Positions 10,617 through 21,909 of a stretch of DNA of 64,000 nucleotides are shown here, in pieces. Every line of letters begins with the position of its first letter. The stretch's first letter is position 1. The notes beneath the pieces were generated by a model that was given only the letters and a program-made list of their open reading frames with translations, had not been told where the DNA came from and ran no database searches. The position numbers were made by a program, and so were the translations under genes. Source of the stretch: Allomyces macrogynus ATCC 38327 (Eukaryota; Blastocladiomycota; Blastocladiomycetes; Blastocladiales; Blastocladiaceae); contig GG745346.1 in assembly GCA_000151295.1 (NCBI GenBank), positions 97,117 through 161,116 of the forward strand, given 5' to 3'.

Positions 10617-11553
10617 TTACTCTCCCTTCTTCCTCGCCACCTCCACCAGCGCGCGTCCTCGCCACACATGCTCCACGGGCCTCCCCCGCACCGCGTCCTT
10701 CATCATCGCCGGCACATCGCACGCGCGCACGCGGCCATACCAGTCGCCAAACGGCCAAACCGCGACGACCCCCCGCAAACTTATGCCCACCGAGATGGCT
10801 CGACGCGAATACATCCACATCCACGACCCCGTTCCGCGCCGCATACGCCTTCATTTCCCGAATCAGCAACGGGCCGGCCTCGCCGCACCGCGCGTCGCGC
10901 CAGAGCATGCGGTCCTCAGGTGCACCGCCGGCCGACTGCCGCGGGACTCGACCCGGGTGCCGGGGGGAAGCGGCGACCCGAGAATCGGGGCGCAGAACCG
11001 CGTCGGCCGCGTTATCAATCGTCTACCCCGAGCAGGACCACGTTTTGCGGCATCAGCATCACCGCGCCGGACTCGGCGTTCGGCGCCCGGGTCGGCGTCG
11101 CACGCTGCCGCGCGCACGGGCGCGCCGAGGTCGGTCGCGACGGACGTGGCGGCGGCATCAATGGCGCGCGCGAGCGGGTCGGTGAGCCGTGCGGGCCACG
11201 TGGCCGCGGACCCAGAGCCGTTGCAGAGAATCAGCGCGGCGGCGAGCGGTTGCGCGGTGTTGGCGAGTGGCGCGGAGCTGATCTTGGATGCGGTCCGGGC
11301 GGTGTAGTTCGGGTGCGTCGCGCAGGGGGTGGACGGGTCGCACGGACAGCCGGAGTCGGTGGAGAAGACTGGTGGGTGGTGGAGAGGGTGGTGAGGGTAC
11401 TTAACTGTATGAATTCGGGGGAGTGTGGAGGGAGTACGGACCGGTTGAGGATTTGGAGAAGGTGCGACGTGCGATGGCAGCTTGTGCAGACGATGCGTAT
11501 CGGGCGACTGGGCGGCGCGACACTTGCACCAGGGCGTTGCGAACAGCGTGCAT
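10617..11553 (-). CDS. AIM32: Mitochondrial sucraseferredoxin-like protein (Aim32 type), frame broken three times
   Basis: Thioredoxin-fold ferredoxin-like protein; Aim32 in yeast binds a 2Fe-2S cluster in the mitochondrial matrix and intermembrane space (family knowledge). Exon 1 (11553-11442) encodes a presequence-like start, MHAVRNALVQVSRRPVAR. A 73-base intron (GTCCGT...CCACCAG) joins exon 2 at 11368. The protein continues with the CPC ligand region (TDSGCPCDPS), QPLAAALILCNGSG and, near the end, the histidine motif SHLGGHKFAG followed by WPFGDWYGRV. To read all of these the frame must move forward one base at about 11082, again at about 11025 and again in a G6 run at about 10789. Each is consistent with a single extra base. 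The gene is therefore either a recent pseudogene or intact with sequencing errors. It converges on the MFS gene with a gap of about 50-90 bases. Confidence 0.75.
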
Positions 11554-12589
11554 ACTTTTGCGACAAGTTACGTTCAATATCAGATTTGGGAACAAAAGCG
11601 ATGGCGGAGGCAGCCGCATTTGAAGGACATTCCCGCAACCCTGGAAGTCGTTGGCCCATTTGTGGGGTTGACATCAAAGCTAAGCGCCGGAAGCCGACCG
11701 ACACAACGACAGACGGCGACCTAGTTCATGCCGTTTGGTCGCTTCTATTGATGGAGGGTTGGCAAAGGCGTGCCCACATTTCAGCAGGCAAATGGTTTGG
11801 GCTGAGGAAGTACCGGGAGTGAGTGACAAGAAGGAACAGTTATTCAATGGAGCTGATGCTCAACAGAAACTGAAGCGAACCGACAGATTGCTCATGATAT
11901 CATGTCTGCCGATGGGCGTTTGTGAGCCCACTGCAGGAAGAGTACGGAATTGAACGCTGCTGCGAGAATGCGAACCTGCGCGACGACAGCGAAAAGGGAG
12001 ATTACTGCCAATCAATGGTTGAAGCGGAAACATGTGTGTTGTGATTGTGAATACAATTTGAACAAAGTGACAGCTGACATGAACTGGAATCATTTTGGGC
12101 AGATGCAATAATCTTGCACGCCCAGAGAAACCGAGTTGGCTCCTTTCCTTAGCCACAAGCGCAGAGCGAATCTGGTCCTGCATGTTGCCGGCCGTGGACA
12201 AGTCGTCGGAAAACTCGCCGACTACGGAAAGTAGCGAGGTCTTTGGGTCGATGCCCAAGCTGCCGACCAAGGCTTGGCGCACCAAATCGAGCATTGTGTG
12301 GATCGATGCAAGCGCGGACCTTGCTCTCGGACAAATCAATCGCGTTACAAATCCCCACCTCGCTAATGCGAAATCAGTATCAGACATCAGGTCAGTCTGG
12401 TTCAATCCTTTAAAATCCTCAAAAGCAAGCGACCCGCTTGGCCCAACACCCACCATGAAAAAGCACATCCAGGTCCCCCCACCACCCCCCATCAACGTTG
12501 GTCGACACCAACACGACCAACCAAAAATCTGTATATAATCACCACTTCACACCCAACGCGAACCCCAACCCAACCCCAAAGACCAAATG
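11554..12589. other. Intergenic, weak coding signal only
   Basis: About 1 kb upstream of AIM32 and downstream of FHIP. A minus-strand frame around 12100-12330 has some coding-like composition but no start, splice partner or domain that I can support. Confidence 0.4.
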
Positions 12590-15500
12590 TCAAACATACA
12601 AGACCACGTCGTTGCGGTAACTCTGCACCAAAAACGTGGCCGCCAGCTCCTTGACAAACTCGGCCAGGATGCGCCGGTTCTCCCCCTCCCCACCGACGGA
12701 CCCGACCGAGCTCGTCGTCGTCGCAATACTCGACGCCGACGACGCGCGCTTTCCGACCAACCCGACGACGCCGTCGCCTTCCTCGAGCACGGTCGAAATC
12801 GGCCGCCGCGGCGGCGTACTCCCGCCGGTGCTGCCGGAGCCGAGAATCGACGAGAACGACGGCAGCGACGCGAGCGACATACTCAGCGGCCTTGACAACC
12901 TGCGCGCGGCCGCGGCGACCACACCCCCATCCCCTCCGCTTGCCGCCACGGGCGCCGGCGCCGGCGTCGGCGTACTTGGCTCGAGCGCCTTCAAGTACGC
13001 GACGACCTCGAGCGCCAGATCCTGCACGCGATGGGCGACGTACGGCACGGGCACGCGCGCGAGCGCCGTCAACGCGCCCGTGACCAGCAAATTCAGCGCG
13101 GGCGCGTTCGCGTGGAACCGGTGCAGCGCGTGCAGCAGGTCGCCGACAACCGTCGTCGCCAAATCGGCGTGGTCGGTCGGGACGTACCCCGGCGGCATCA
13201 GCGGGCGGTCGTCGTCGTCGAGCAGCCACGAACTGGGCCGGGACGTCGGGAGGGGGCGGATAGAGGAGAGCGGGCGGTGCGGTTTGGTCGGGGACGACGT
13301 GCCGGAATCCGAGGTCCGGCGGCGCGACGGAGAGGAACTGGGCGTGGGCGGAACGGTGACTTGCCGCCACAGCACCCAGTCCGGGTCCGGGCACGCGGCG
13401 ACGGCCGCGACCGCGTCGCGCACGTAAAGCGCCATTGTGTCCCCGAGCGCGACGCCAGACGCGGTCCACATCTTGGACTCGCGTCTCGCCGGCGGCGGAA
13501 CAAGGGCTTCGGCCGCGCGCACGAACGCCGTCGCCCTCCGAGAATGGTCGGCGATCGCGACCGTGTTGGGTTTCGCCGCGGCGCGCATCGTTGGCGGGAC
13601 CGCCGCGTGCGGGTCGTGCAGGTCGAGCGCGGACAGGGCGGTGCGCAGGTCGGGCACGCCGCGGTGATCGGTTGCGGCTGCGACAAGCGCCGGCGCCAGC
13701 AGCGGGAGCGCGTAGACGTAGTGGTGCGTGAGGACCGTGTCGATGAGCGTCACAATCGCAAGTGGCGCGAGGTCCGGGTCCGTATGCCGGTCGAAGGACA
13801 GCGGCGGGGACGGTGCACGGGACCGCGGCGCGGGCTCGCCGCGCACGACGCGCCGGAACTCGGCAAGCAGAGCGGCGCGCGGACTCGGTGCCGGGTCCGG
13901 ATCAGCGGGCACAGCCATGTTGGGCAGCGACGTGAGCGAGGCCAAGCTGATCATGCGTTTCAGGTTCGACTGCGCGAGGTGCGCGGCCGGGTCAATGTCG
14001 AGCGCGAGCGCCTCGTCCTCGAGCATCCCCTCGACCTTCTCAATCAGTTCGGCAGGGGTCACGTCGTCGCTGCCGTTGGCCGCGGCGGTTTCAACGAGAG
14101 GCGGGTGGTCGGCGTCCGAGAACAGGAATTCGACGACGAGTCGGGCCAGCGGGCCGCCGCAGACGTCCGCCCCGCCGCCGGTCAGGAGCGAGAGCATCGT
14201 GGTCAGATTGGCGACGGTCGCGTGGAATGCGCGCAGGTCCTGCGATGCGTCGAGTGGGCGCACGAGCAGCGGGGCCACGAGTCCTTGCAGGAACACGTGC
14301 CGGATGCGCGCGAGCAGGGCGAGAACGAGTCGGGTCGACGGGCAGCGCACGACGAGAGCTTGCACGAACAGGACCAGTTTGTGGAACAGGTCGCGGCGTG
14401 GATTGTGCCTCTCGTCGTTGGGCCCGACGGGGGTCGATGCGCGCGACCGCGGGTGCGCCGTGGTCGTGTAGAGGTCGGCGAACAGCGCGCACAGGGCCGC
14501 CGAGACTTTGTCGACGAGTTCCGACTGCGTGAGCAGGTACTCGCGGAACGGGCCCGTCGCGTGCTCGAGGAGCAACAGGAGTGCCGCACGCGCAATGTCA
14601 CCGACGGCGCCGTCGCGGTGAATGTAACCGAGCAAGAACTTGAACAGCGGGAAATCAAAGTCGGCGTGGTCCGGTTTCTCAGACGCGACGGCCGAGTCTG
14701 GGAACGTGGCATTCGACAGGGCCGGCGACGGCGCGGAGGTCGCCATGGCAGAGTTGCGGTAGTTGCGCTTGTTGGTTTCGGCGGCCGATGGCGGCATCGG
14801 CGCGACCGCGTTCGCCTTGACGCCCGATGAAATCGACACGGGGCGGCCGGACCGCCGCTTGATTGACGCTGTCGACGACGGGGACGTGCCGAGCATCGAC
14901 GCGGCCGCTGCAGCTGCTGCCGCGGCCGACGAGTGGTAGGACGACGCCGACGACCTGCGCCGGCGCCACCCGCGCATGTCCTGGAACACGATCCACAGCA
15001 GCTCTGGTGCGCGGTCGATCCGCTCGGCAATCGCGTGAATCAGCTGCAGTAGCGGCATTTCGTCGTGGTGCACGAGCCCGTCGCGCGCGGCCGTGGTCAC
15101 GGCGTGCATCGATGCACGAGTCAAGGCAAGCGTCGCGCGGTGCACGGCGTTTTGCGCAAGGAAACGGTCGTCCATGTGCGCGAGCAACGACGTCAGCGCC
15201 GTCAGGACGGCGGCACGGAACCCGGCGGGCCGGTCAGGCGCGGCGAGTTGCACGAGCCGGTCGAGCACGGCATTGTCGAGCAAGTACTCGAGGCACGGAC
15301 CGGCGTGCGACCCGAGCGACGGGATGGTCGAGGTGGCGGGGGTCCGGCCCTGGTGCTTGAGCGAGTCTTGCGTTTCCTCGATGAGAATGTCGATCATGAT
15401 CTGTATATGGGAAAAAAAAAATTTCAGTTGGAGCGTCGCTCGCGAACAGGACAGGATGGAAGCATTATGCATGCGCTGCACGGCGTACCTGCACCTGCTG

Positions 15501-15975
15501 CGCGGCGAGCGCGGCATCTTCCGAGTGGGCGAGCCCTTCGTCGTGGATTCGCGGGCTGGCGGGCAGGTCGCCCGTGGCTGACGACGCGTCGCTGGCGTTG
15601 CCGCTGTCGTAGACGCGCGACTGTTGTTTGTACAGGGTCGAAATCAGTTCCCTTGTTCACTACAATCCTGCTCACCACTAACAAGAACCGTACCTGGATC
15701 GACGACCAGCACCGATGAAACTTGTCGAGCCGGTAGGCCGGACGACTCGTGGCCGACGCGGCCGCAGAAGTGGCAGCAGCGGTTGCGGCCGAGGCTGTGC
15801 GCATGAGCGTGGCCGCGAGCGATGCGGCAGGTTCGCGCGGCAATGTCGGGATACTGGCGGCAAAGGCCGACATGGGCGCGGCGGGCAGCGGCGCGGCATG
15901 GACCGCTGCTGGCTTGGCGGGCGCAGGCGTGTCGGCGGCTGAATGGCTCAGGAGCCGCGAGAAGAAGCCGGACAT
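12590..15975 (-). CDS. FHIP: FHIP-family protein (FHF complex subunit HOOK-interacting protein, RAI16-like)
   Basis: Member of the FTS-HOOK-FHIP complex that links early endosomes to dynein (family knowledge; FHIP is used for endosome motility in Aspergillus). Three exons in phase 0: 15975-15694, 15620-15489 and 15400-12590, about 1074 residues. Donors are GTACGG and GTACGC; acceptors ...ACAACAG and ...ATACAG. Exon 1 is Ala-rich and ends at RLDKFHRCWSSIQ, which matches the Trp-containing start of the FHIP helical repeats. Exon 3 opens with the conserved pattern CLEYLLDNAVLDRLVQLA and contains long alpha-helical repeats (LLQLIHAIAERI, AALLLLLEHATGPFREYLL). The end, EFVKELAATFLVQSYRND, is also typical of the family. 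Low-complexity Ser/Pro-rich loops interrupt the helical core. It is divergent from PCF11. Confidence 0.87.
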
Positions 15976-16848
15976 GGCGGGAATTCACGTTTGGGCACTC
16001 GGTGCGCGAAGGTGCGTGAGGACGCGGGTGGACAGGTATGGGCGGTCGGGCAAGCGGCGTGCCGTGCGGGTGGGTGCAGCAGCGGGTTGGGCGCAGGTTC
16101 GCGGGTCCTTGTGCGTTGGTCGGCCGGTCAAGGCGCGCGACGGCGCGGCGTCGTCGGTCGTGCGCGTCGCCGTGAGCGGAATGCTGGAAGTCGCGAGCGC
16201 GTGTGGACAGGTGCGCGTCGTCGCCGTGGATTGATCGTTTAGGGGGCGTGCTCGGGCGGTCGGGCGTGCAGCGTGTCGTTGGAGGGCGCTTTTGGCGAGA
16301 GCGAGGGGACCATGGCCGCCGGGGATGGCAGCCCAAGTTGGCCGCCGCGGTGGTGACGCCGGGCTCGCGTGGGAAGGGCGACCGTGAGCGGAAGCACGCG
16401 CGTGAGTTGAACACTGGCCGCACCCGCAAAAGTCAAACTGGATCCAGGCGCGGCTGCAGCAAGCCACAGTCGCTGCGCCGCGGTCCGGCTTGAGCGGGTG
16501 ACCTGGCCTGAAACAAGCCACGCCAACGTTACCGCAGGGCAAGTCGCCTGCTGGCATGCGGGGGCAGCCGGGGGGTCTTTGTTTCGGAAGCCGCGGAATC
16601 ACTGCATGAAGCCGTCATTTCACATCTTGTGCGTGTTGAATAGCAACACGTGCCGTCCCTGCCGTTTCGCCCTTTCGCCCAGTGCTCTTTGCGTCTTGGC
16701 CGTCGACGCGGCCAATCCTGCTTCCTCTCTCCACGCCCGCCGGCGCCCTCCGCAACCACCAACCGCACCCAAGTCGAGCGCACACGCAACTTGCCGCATT
16801 CCTCCCGCCAAGCTTTGTGCAGCTCGCCCCTGCCCGACCCACTCCGCC
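15976..16848. promoter_or_regulatory. Divergent intergenic region between FHIP and PCF11
   Basis: About 870 bases lie between the start codons of two oppositely transcribed genes, so both promoters must be here. No TATA box or specific operator is evident. Open frames are short and overlapping. Confidence 0.45.
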
Positions 16849-19748
16849 ATGTTCCATCCGCCCACGACCGCCGCGCCTGCGCACCCAGCCGTGCCTGGTC
16901 TGCAACCCGCCGCCTTCGCCGGCCTCCCCGCCGCGCCGATGCTGCAACAGCAGCAGCACCAGCAGCAGCCGGACTTGCACGCTGCGCGCCACGCCTACCT
17001 CGCCGCGCTGCACGCCTTGACCGACACGGCCTTACCGACGATCCGCCACCTGACCATGCTCGCCGGCGACGCGCTCGCCGCCGGGACCGCCCCGGCCATT
17101 GTCGCCGCCCTCGTCGAGCGCGCTCTCGCCGCGGCACCCGCGCACAAGCTGCCCGTCGTCTACTTGATGGACTCGGTCATGAAAAACATTGGCAACGCCT
17201 ATCCGCACCTGCTTGCCCCGTCATTACCGCAAGTCTTTGCCGACGCGTTTATCCACGCCGACGAGCCCACGCGGCATCGATTGATTAAAGTGCTCTACAT
17301 GTGGCGCCATCCGCAGCCGATTGTGCCCACGCAGGTCCTCGACCAAATTGACGCGTTTGTGCGGTCGGTGCCCAAGGTACGCTTACGCGCGGTTGGCCGG
17401 GTCGAGTCACACCTGTCTCTTCTCTTCTCTCCACCCTACCCCGACGACGATGGCACTGGAGTTGCGTGGGGTCGCGCGTCGCGCGCGAGCAAACGGAAAG
17501 AATCAACTTTGGAGGAAGAAAAATACACTTGTTGGACTCGCTCGTCGCGCGAGGACTGCTGCGCGTCGCACGCTTTGGTTTGGCTCCCTCTACGGCCTCG
17601 GCCTCGGCCTTGACCTCGACTTCGACACGCTCATGGCTCCAAGTCTTTTTGCCAAAACAATTCGCAACGTGGTGTGAGCCAGTTATTCGTCAAGTCCCTG
17701 TCCACGCCAGTGTTCCTCAGCGTTCTCTCCAATCCCCGCTCTCCAATTTATTCTTTTGACCGTGCCCTGCTTCTTCAACGTTTCGGTGGCTAACCTCGGC
17801 ACCCCCTCCTATCCGTGCAGCCGCCGCACGTCGTCCTCGCCGAATCCCTTACCGCCGATCTCAACACGCTCATCTCCACGCGCAAGGCCATGCAGGCCGT
17901 GCACCCGCTCGACATGACCAACCTCACCAAGCTCGGCACGCTCGAGCAGGTACTTAGCGACTCACAGCGCTCCTCTTCATCCGCTCTCCACACTCACACC
18001 GCCTAATCCATGTCGAATTCTAGCTCAAGACCCTCGTCCAGGGCGGCACGCTCAGCGCCGCGCACCTCGAAGTGATTCGGTCCCAAGTCGCCCACATGGC
18101 CGCGGAGCTCAACGCCGGGCAGACGCCGCCGCCAGCCGCACCGCCCGTCGTGCCCGCGATCCCGACCCTGGCCAGCATTTTGCCGCCATCTACGACCACG
18201 ACCGTGCCCGCGATTTCGATCGCGTTCCCGTCGACCGCAACGACCTCGTCCCTTACTACCGCGATTCCGACTATCGCGATCCCGGGTCTCACGGTGACCA
18301 CAACCGCGTCGCCGATCCCGACCATCAACATCCCAACGGGGTTCCCGGCAATTACGGTCCCCGTGCCGACGAGCGGCGCTCCGCCCAAGCCGGTCGACGT
18401 GGCCAAGCCGGTCGTCGACACGACCGAACTCGACACGGAACGGTTAGTATGGCATGGAGGACGACGACTCGGCGCACTTTGCACATCATTTCGTTCCATT
18501 TTGGTCCACACTTTTCCAACGCCCCCCGATTCTTTCTTGCACGCACAACACACTCTGGCCGTGGCGCGGCCCTGCAGGGATGAGAAAGCGTCCAGTCACG
18601 GACATAGCCACATAATTTGCTCTACTTTGCGCGGTCGCGGCGCGGGTCGCACTGTGCCGTGTCGCGCACCCTGTATGCTTTCTCGGAGCGGGGTCGGCCC
18701 TGAACATCATGTTGTCGTTTTCCTGCACGGTCGTGAACGGCAAAGACCACGGCCACTTGATGGAGTCGATGCCGCACTGCAAAATGTGGTGGTTGTCGTT
18801 GACGCCGTGCTTCTCCACCAGTTCTTGCTCATCAAAGTGCATTGGCGCGGCGGACCCATTCCTCTCCCCCACCCCCACCCCCCACGTCCCGCCTTGCCTT
18901 CCCCACTCTGCTCCATATTTATCCCCACTTTTTTTTCGATCACCTCGCCACTGCAAATCACAAAACTGAACCCCACCTTCTCCACCTCTCTGACATAGCC
19001 TTGACCCGGCCGCGCTCGCCCTCGTCTACCCGACTGACGCGACCAAATGCGCGCAATGCGGCCACCGGCTGCGGAAACGACCCGGCGAGAAGTCGGCTGC
19101 GCTTCAGAAACGCGTTGCCGACCACATGGACTGGCACTTCCGAATGAACCGCAAGGCGCGTGGCGCCGGCGCCGTCATGCAGTCGCGGCTGTGGCTCGGG
19201 ACCGAACAAGTATGTGCTCCACCTCCGTATATTCTTTCCCGCGCGCAAGTGGTTTGACAGGTACTCGTTGAATAGGACTGGCTCGACGGCACCGTCCTCG
19301 ACACCCCGACCGGCCCGCAATTCTTCTCCCCTACCACCACTTCTGGCGGTACCCCCGCACCCGACTCGGACTCCGACATTGACGAGCGCGTGCCCGTACC
19401 CGCCGACCGGGCGCTGCTCACCTGCGGCGGGTGCCACGAAACGCTCGAGACCGGGTACGACCCGGACCGCGACGAGTGGGTGGTTCGGGCCGCGACCGTG
19501 CGCGAGGGGGTGTATTACCACCGTGCGTGTTGGAAGGCGCACGCGAAGCGCGCGAGTGGATCTCCGGCCGGGGTGAAGCGTGCGCGGAGTCCGACGGAGG
19601 GTGGGCGCGAGGGGAGTGGGACGCCGGCGGTGCGTGTATTTTTTTTTTTTTTTTTTTTGGTTGGTGGAAAAGGGTGCGGAAGACTGACGTTGGTTGCATT
19701 GGGTAGAGCGAGGCCGATGCGGCGATCAAGAAGTTGCGCGTGCAGTGA
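16849..19748 (+). CDS. PCF11: mRNA cleavage and polyadenylation factor Pcf11
   Basis: Binds the phosphorylated RNA polymerase II C-terminal tail and takes part in 3'-end cleavage and termination in the nucleus (family knowledge). Six exons keep frame: 16849-17376, 17821-17949, 18024-18442, 18999-19209, 19276-19629 and 19707-19748, giving 560 residues. The CTD-interaction domain fills residues about 40-170 (LPVVYLMDSVMKNIGNAYP is diagnostic). A Gln-rich patch precedes it. The middle is Pro/Thr/Ile-rich. The first zinc finger starts at about 376 (CAQCGH, then HMDWHFRMNRK and SRLWL), and the second near 479 (CGGCHE, then DEWV and YYHRACW). Both match the two fingers flanking the CFIA-binding region in Pcf11. 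The third intron is 556 bases, much longer than most here, and carries an antisense reading frame. Intron 5 contains a T20 run. Confidence 0.94.
18486..18842 (-). other. Antisense reading frame inside PCF11 intron 3
   Basis: An ATG at 18842 opens 118 residues. The first 50 (FDEQELVEKHGVNDNHH, later GIDSIKWPWSLPF) have good codon character; the rest is less convincing. No family is recognised. It lies wholly within the unusually long third intron, so a nested gene or the remnant of an insertion is possible. No start context or splice evidence supports expression. Confidence 0.25.
19639..19658. repeat. T20 homopolymer in PCF11 intron 5
   Basis: Twenty consecutive T residues just after the GTGCGT donor. 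It acts as an extreme intronic pyrimidine tract; its length may be imprecise. Confidence 0.9.
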
Positions 19749-20444
19749 AGGACGTCGGTGGGTGGAGATGGCGCGTGCCGCCCGACGGTCGATGCTGTGA
19801 AGGAGAACGCGTCGGTTTGGTCGGTTGTTGATGTTTTGGACGGTTGAAGTTCGAATGGTTCGTTTCAATACATATCGTCCCGTTTCCACGACATTTGCCT
19901 TGGCCAGGATATCCTTTGGGTGAGAAAGACACCAACAGGCAGCTCGCGAGCGCTCTTCAAATCCACCGGTGGTTCATAGCATCTCGATCGTGCTACGACC
20001 TCCACCACAACGGACGAGGCCGCCGTTGGCATTACCTCCTCCTCCGCCGCTTCCACTCATCCACCTGCCGGACGCATGCAGGGTCAACCGTGGGTGGAGA
20101 GAACGGGTGTCGCCGCTTTCAGCGCTGTCGTGGGCGGCACGTTGCTCGTGCTGTGCCGAGCCAGAAGTGGATTCTTGTCGGAGCCAGTGAACCGGACCCT
20201 GCCCAACAGCACGGTCCTGTCGAAACATAGGCGCGCGTCTCCAACAAGATACGTAGAAATACACGATGACGGGCAGCCCGCGCCCGCCTTCACCCATTCC
20301 ATTCCATTCCATTCCACATTTCCAGCGACCGACCGACTCGTACAATTGGCCGCACTCTCACGACGGCCTCACACACACTCTCTCTCGGCTCGAGTCCGCA
20401 GCATCGGGTTATCGCCGCCGCCTCCGGCCCGACCCTTCCTCATC
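19749..20444. other. Convergent intergenic region between PCF11 and FIS1
   Basis: About 0.7 kb where the 3' ends of both genes meet. It contains an ATTCC short tandem repeat (four copies, about 20296-20315) and no supported gene. Confidence 0.5.
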
Positions 20445-20962
20445 CTACCGGCGCGATGACGCCAGGATCTTGACCGCCAGCCCGACGGCCGCAACGGCGC
20501 CACCGACAATCGCCATCCCAATCAGTCCGTCGCGCTGCACCTGCTGGTTGACCGCGTCCAGTAACGCCAAGGCTTGCGTGTTCTGCGGCTCGTCGCGCAG
20601 CAGCGCCTCGGCGTAGGTGCGCGCGTCGGCGAACTTGGCCTGCTTGAACGCGGCCAGGCCGAGGTAGTACCGTACGTCGCGGCGCAAATGGGGTGCGGTC
20701 TTGTGCAGCTCCAGGAGAAGACGTTCGCCCGCGGCAATGTCGGAGGCCGAGGGCGAGTGCACGAGGCCCCAGGCGAGGTTGAAGGTGGTGTCGGCTAAAC
20801 GGGGTGGGGTGCGTCAGCGCGTCCATCGGGTTCTCGGCTCTTGAGGTATTTGAAAAGCGGGATACCGGACGGGTGCGGCATCTCGGCCTCGTACTGCTTG
20901 CGGAACGCGGCCAGGTCCTTGGCGGGCAGTGTCGTGTCGGCTTCCGGGAACTGCGACGACAT
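20445..20962 (-). CDS. FIS1: Mitochondrial fission protein Fis1
   Basis: Tail-anchored outer-membrane adaptor that recruits the fission dynamin through a TPR-like fold (family knowledge). Two exons: 20962-20866 and 20794-20445, 148 residues, close to yeast Fis1 (155). The donor is GTATCC, the acceptor ...CCCGTTTAG, with a CTGAC branch-like site in a 71-base intron; one plus two bases form the split Ala codon. The join yields FNLAWGLVHSP, the conserved start of the TPR bundle, then RRDVRYYLGLAAFKQAKFADA. The C-terminus has a Gly/Ala/Val-rich membrane anchor (GLIGMAIVGGAVAAVGLAV) and a short basic tail (SSRR), which is the expected targeting signal. Confidence 0.94.
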
Positions 20963-21567
20963 GGTGTTTGGTGAAGCTGGGTTCAATCGATTGCAGCAGG
21001 TTGCGCGCGCGCACGGCGTCGTGGTGTTGTGCTGGAGAGAAGGGGGTCGTTGACGATGAGGAGGATGGAATGAGTTCGAGGCTTGAGGATCAGCGTTCGG
21101 GAGCGACACGCCAAGAGAAAGAGAAAAGAACGACGCGGCCACGTGAGTTGAAGAAAGCACCTCAAGTCTTCCAGCTTGACGTGGGCTACCAGCTGCTGCC
21201 GGCCGTTTCTTTGGGCGAGAACAATCCTCCACAGACCGCGCGGCGGCGAACACGCACAAAAATGGAATACATAAATACATGTGGTTCGCGGCACTCGCCG
21301 CGCGCCCTCCTCCTCGTCGTCCTCCCTCTGCATGTATGAACAACGATGCCCCGTTCCTCCTCCCGTGACGCAGAATCAACGGACGGCACCCGAGTCAGCA
21401 CTTGGGGTCCGGCCTTTCGGGATATCCGAGCTTGATCCAAAAACAGTCCGGCACGGTTTGTTGGCGGCTGGGCTTATTAAAACTCGCGGGTGGCCCGAGG
21501 TGACACGACTCGGGTGCGAGTCGGCTCGGCGTGAAAGATGCCGGGGCATGTGTTTGTCACAATCTGG
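20963..21567. other. Intergenic up to the assembly gap
   Basis: Contains the FIS1 upstream region. No supported gene. Sequence quality seems normal up to the run of N. Confidence 0.45.
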
Positions 21568-21667
21568 NNNNNNNNNNNNNNNNNNNNNNNNNNNNNNNNN
21601 NNNNNNNNNNNNNNNNNNNNNNNNNNNNNNNNNNNNNNNNNNNNNNNNNNNNNNNNNNNNNNNNNNN
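21568..21667. other. Assembly gap of exactly 100 N
   Basis: One hundred N bases, a standard placeholder for a gap of unknown size between contigs. Confidence 0.99.
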
Positions 21668-21909
21668 GGGGGGTCAAACCCCGGGGCAGACCCCCCCCAA
21701 ACATTTCCAATTCCGGGGCTTTTTCTTCCCTTCCGGGCTTCAACACCAAAAAAAAACCCCGGGGGCTTTTTTCCCCTTTCGCGGCCGGAACGTGGCCCCC
21801 CCGTTTGCGCGACGGGCCTCGGCTCGGGCCGGCCAATCGCCCCAACCCCCCCCCCCGAAAACCCCCCCCCGCAAGTTTTTTTTCGGGCCCCCGCGACGTG
21901 CGCGTCGGT
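21668..21909. other. Low-quality contig end next to the gap
   Basis: Runs of G, C, A and T of 5-10 bases follow each other in a way unlike any genuine coding or spacer sequence in the window. This is read-end noise. Translations through it are meaningless. Confidence 0.75.

Noticed and set aside
10566..11822. A 418-codon plus-strand frame over AIM32
   Set aside because: It is antisense to clear sucraseferredoxin motifs and has no domain of its own.
13031..14830. A 599-codon plus-strand frame opposite FHIP
   Set aside because: Arg/Gly-rich antisense translation of a GC-rich gene; no domain.
21668..21909. Translations running through the N gap and adjacent homopolymers
   Set aside because: The bases are unknown or unreliable, so no protein can be inferred.
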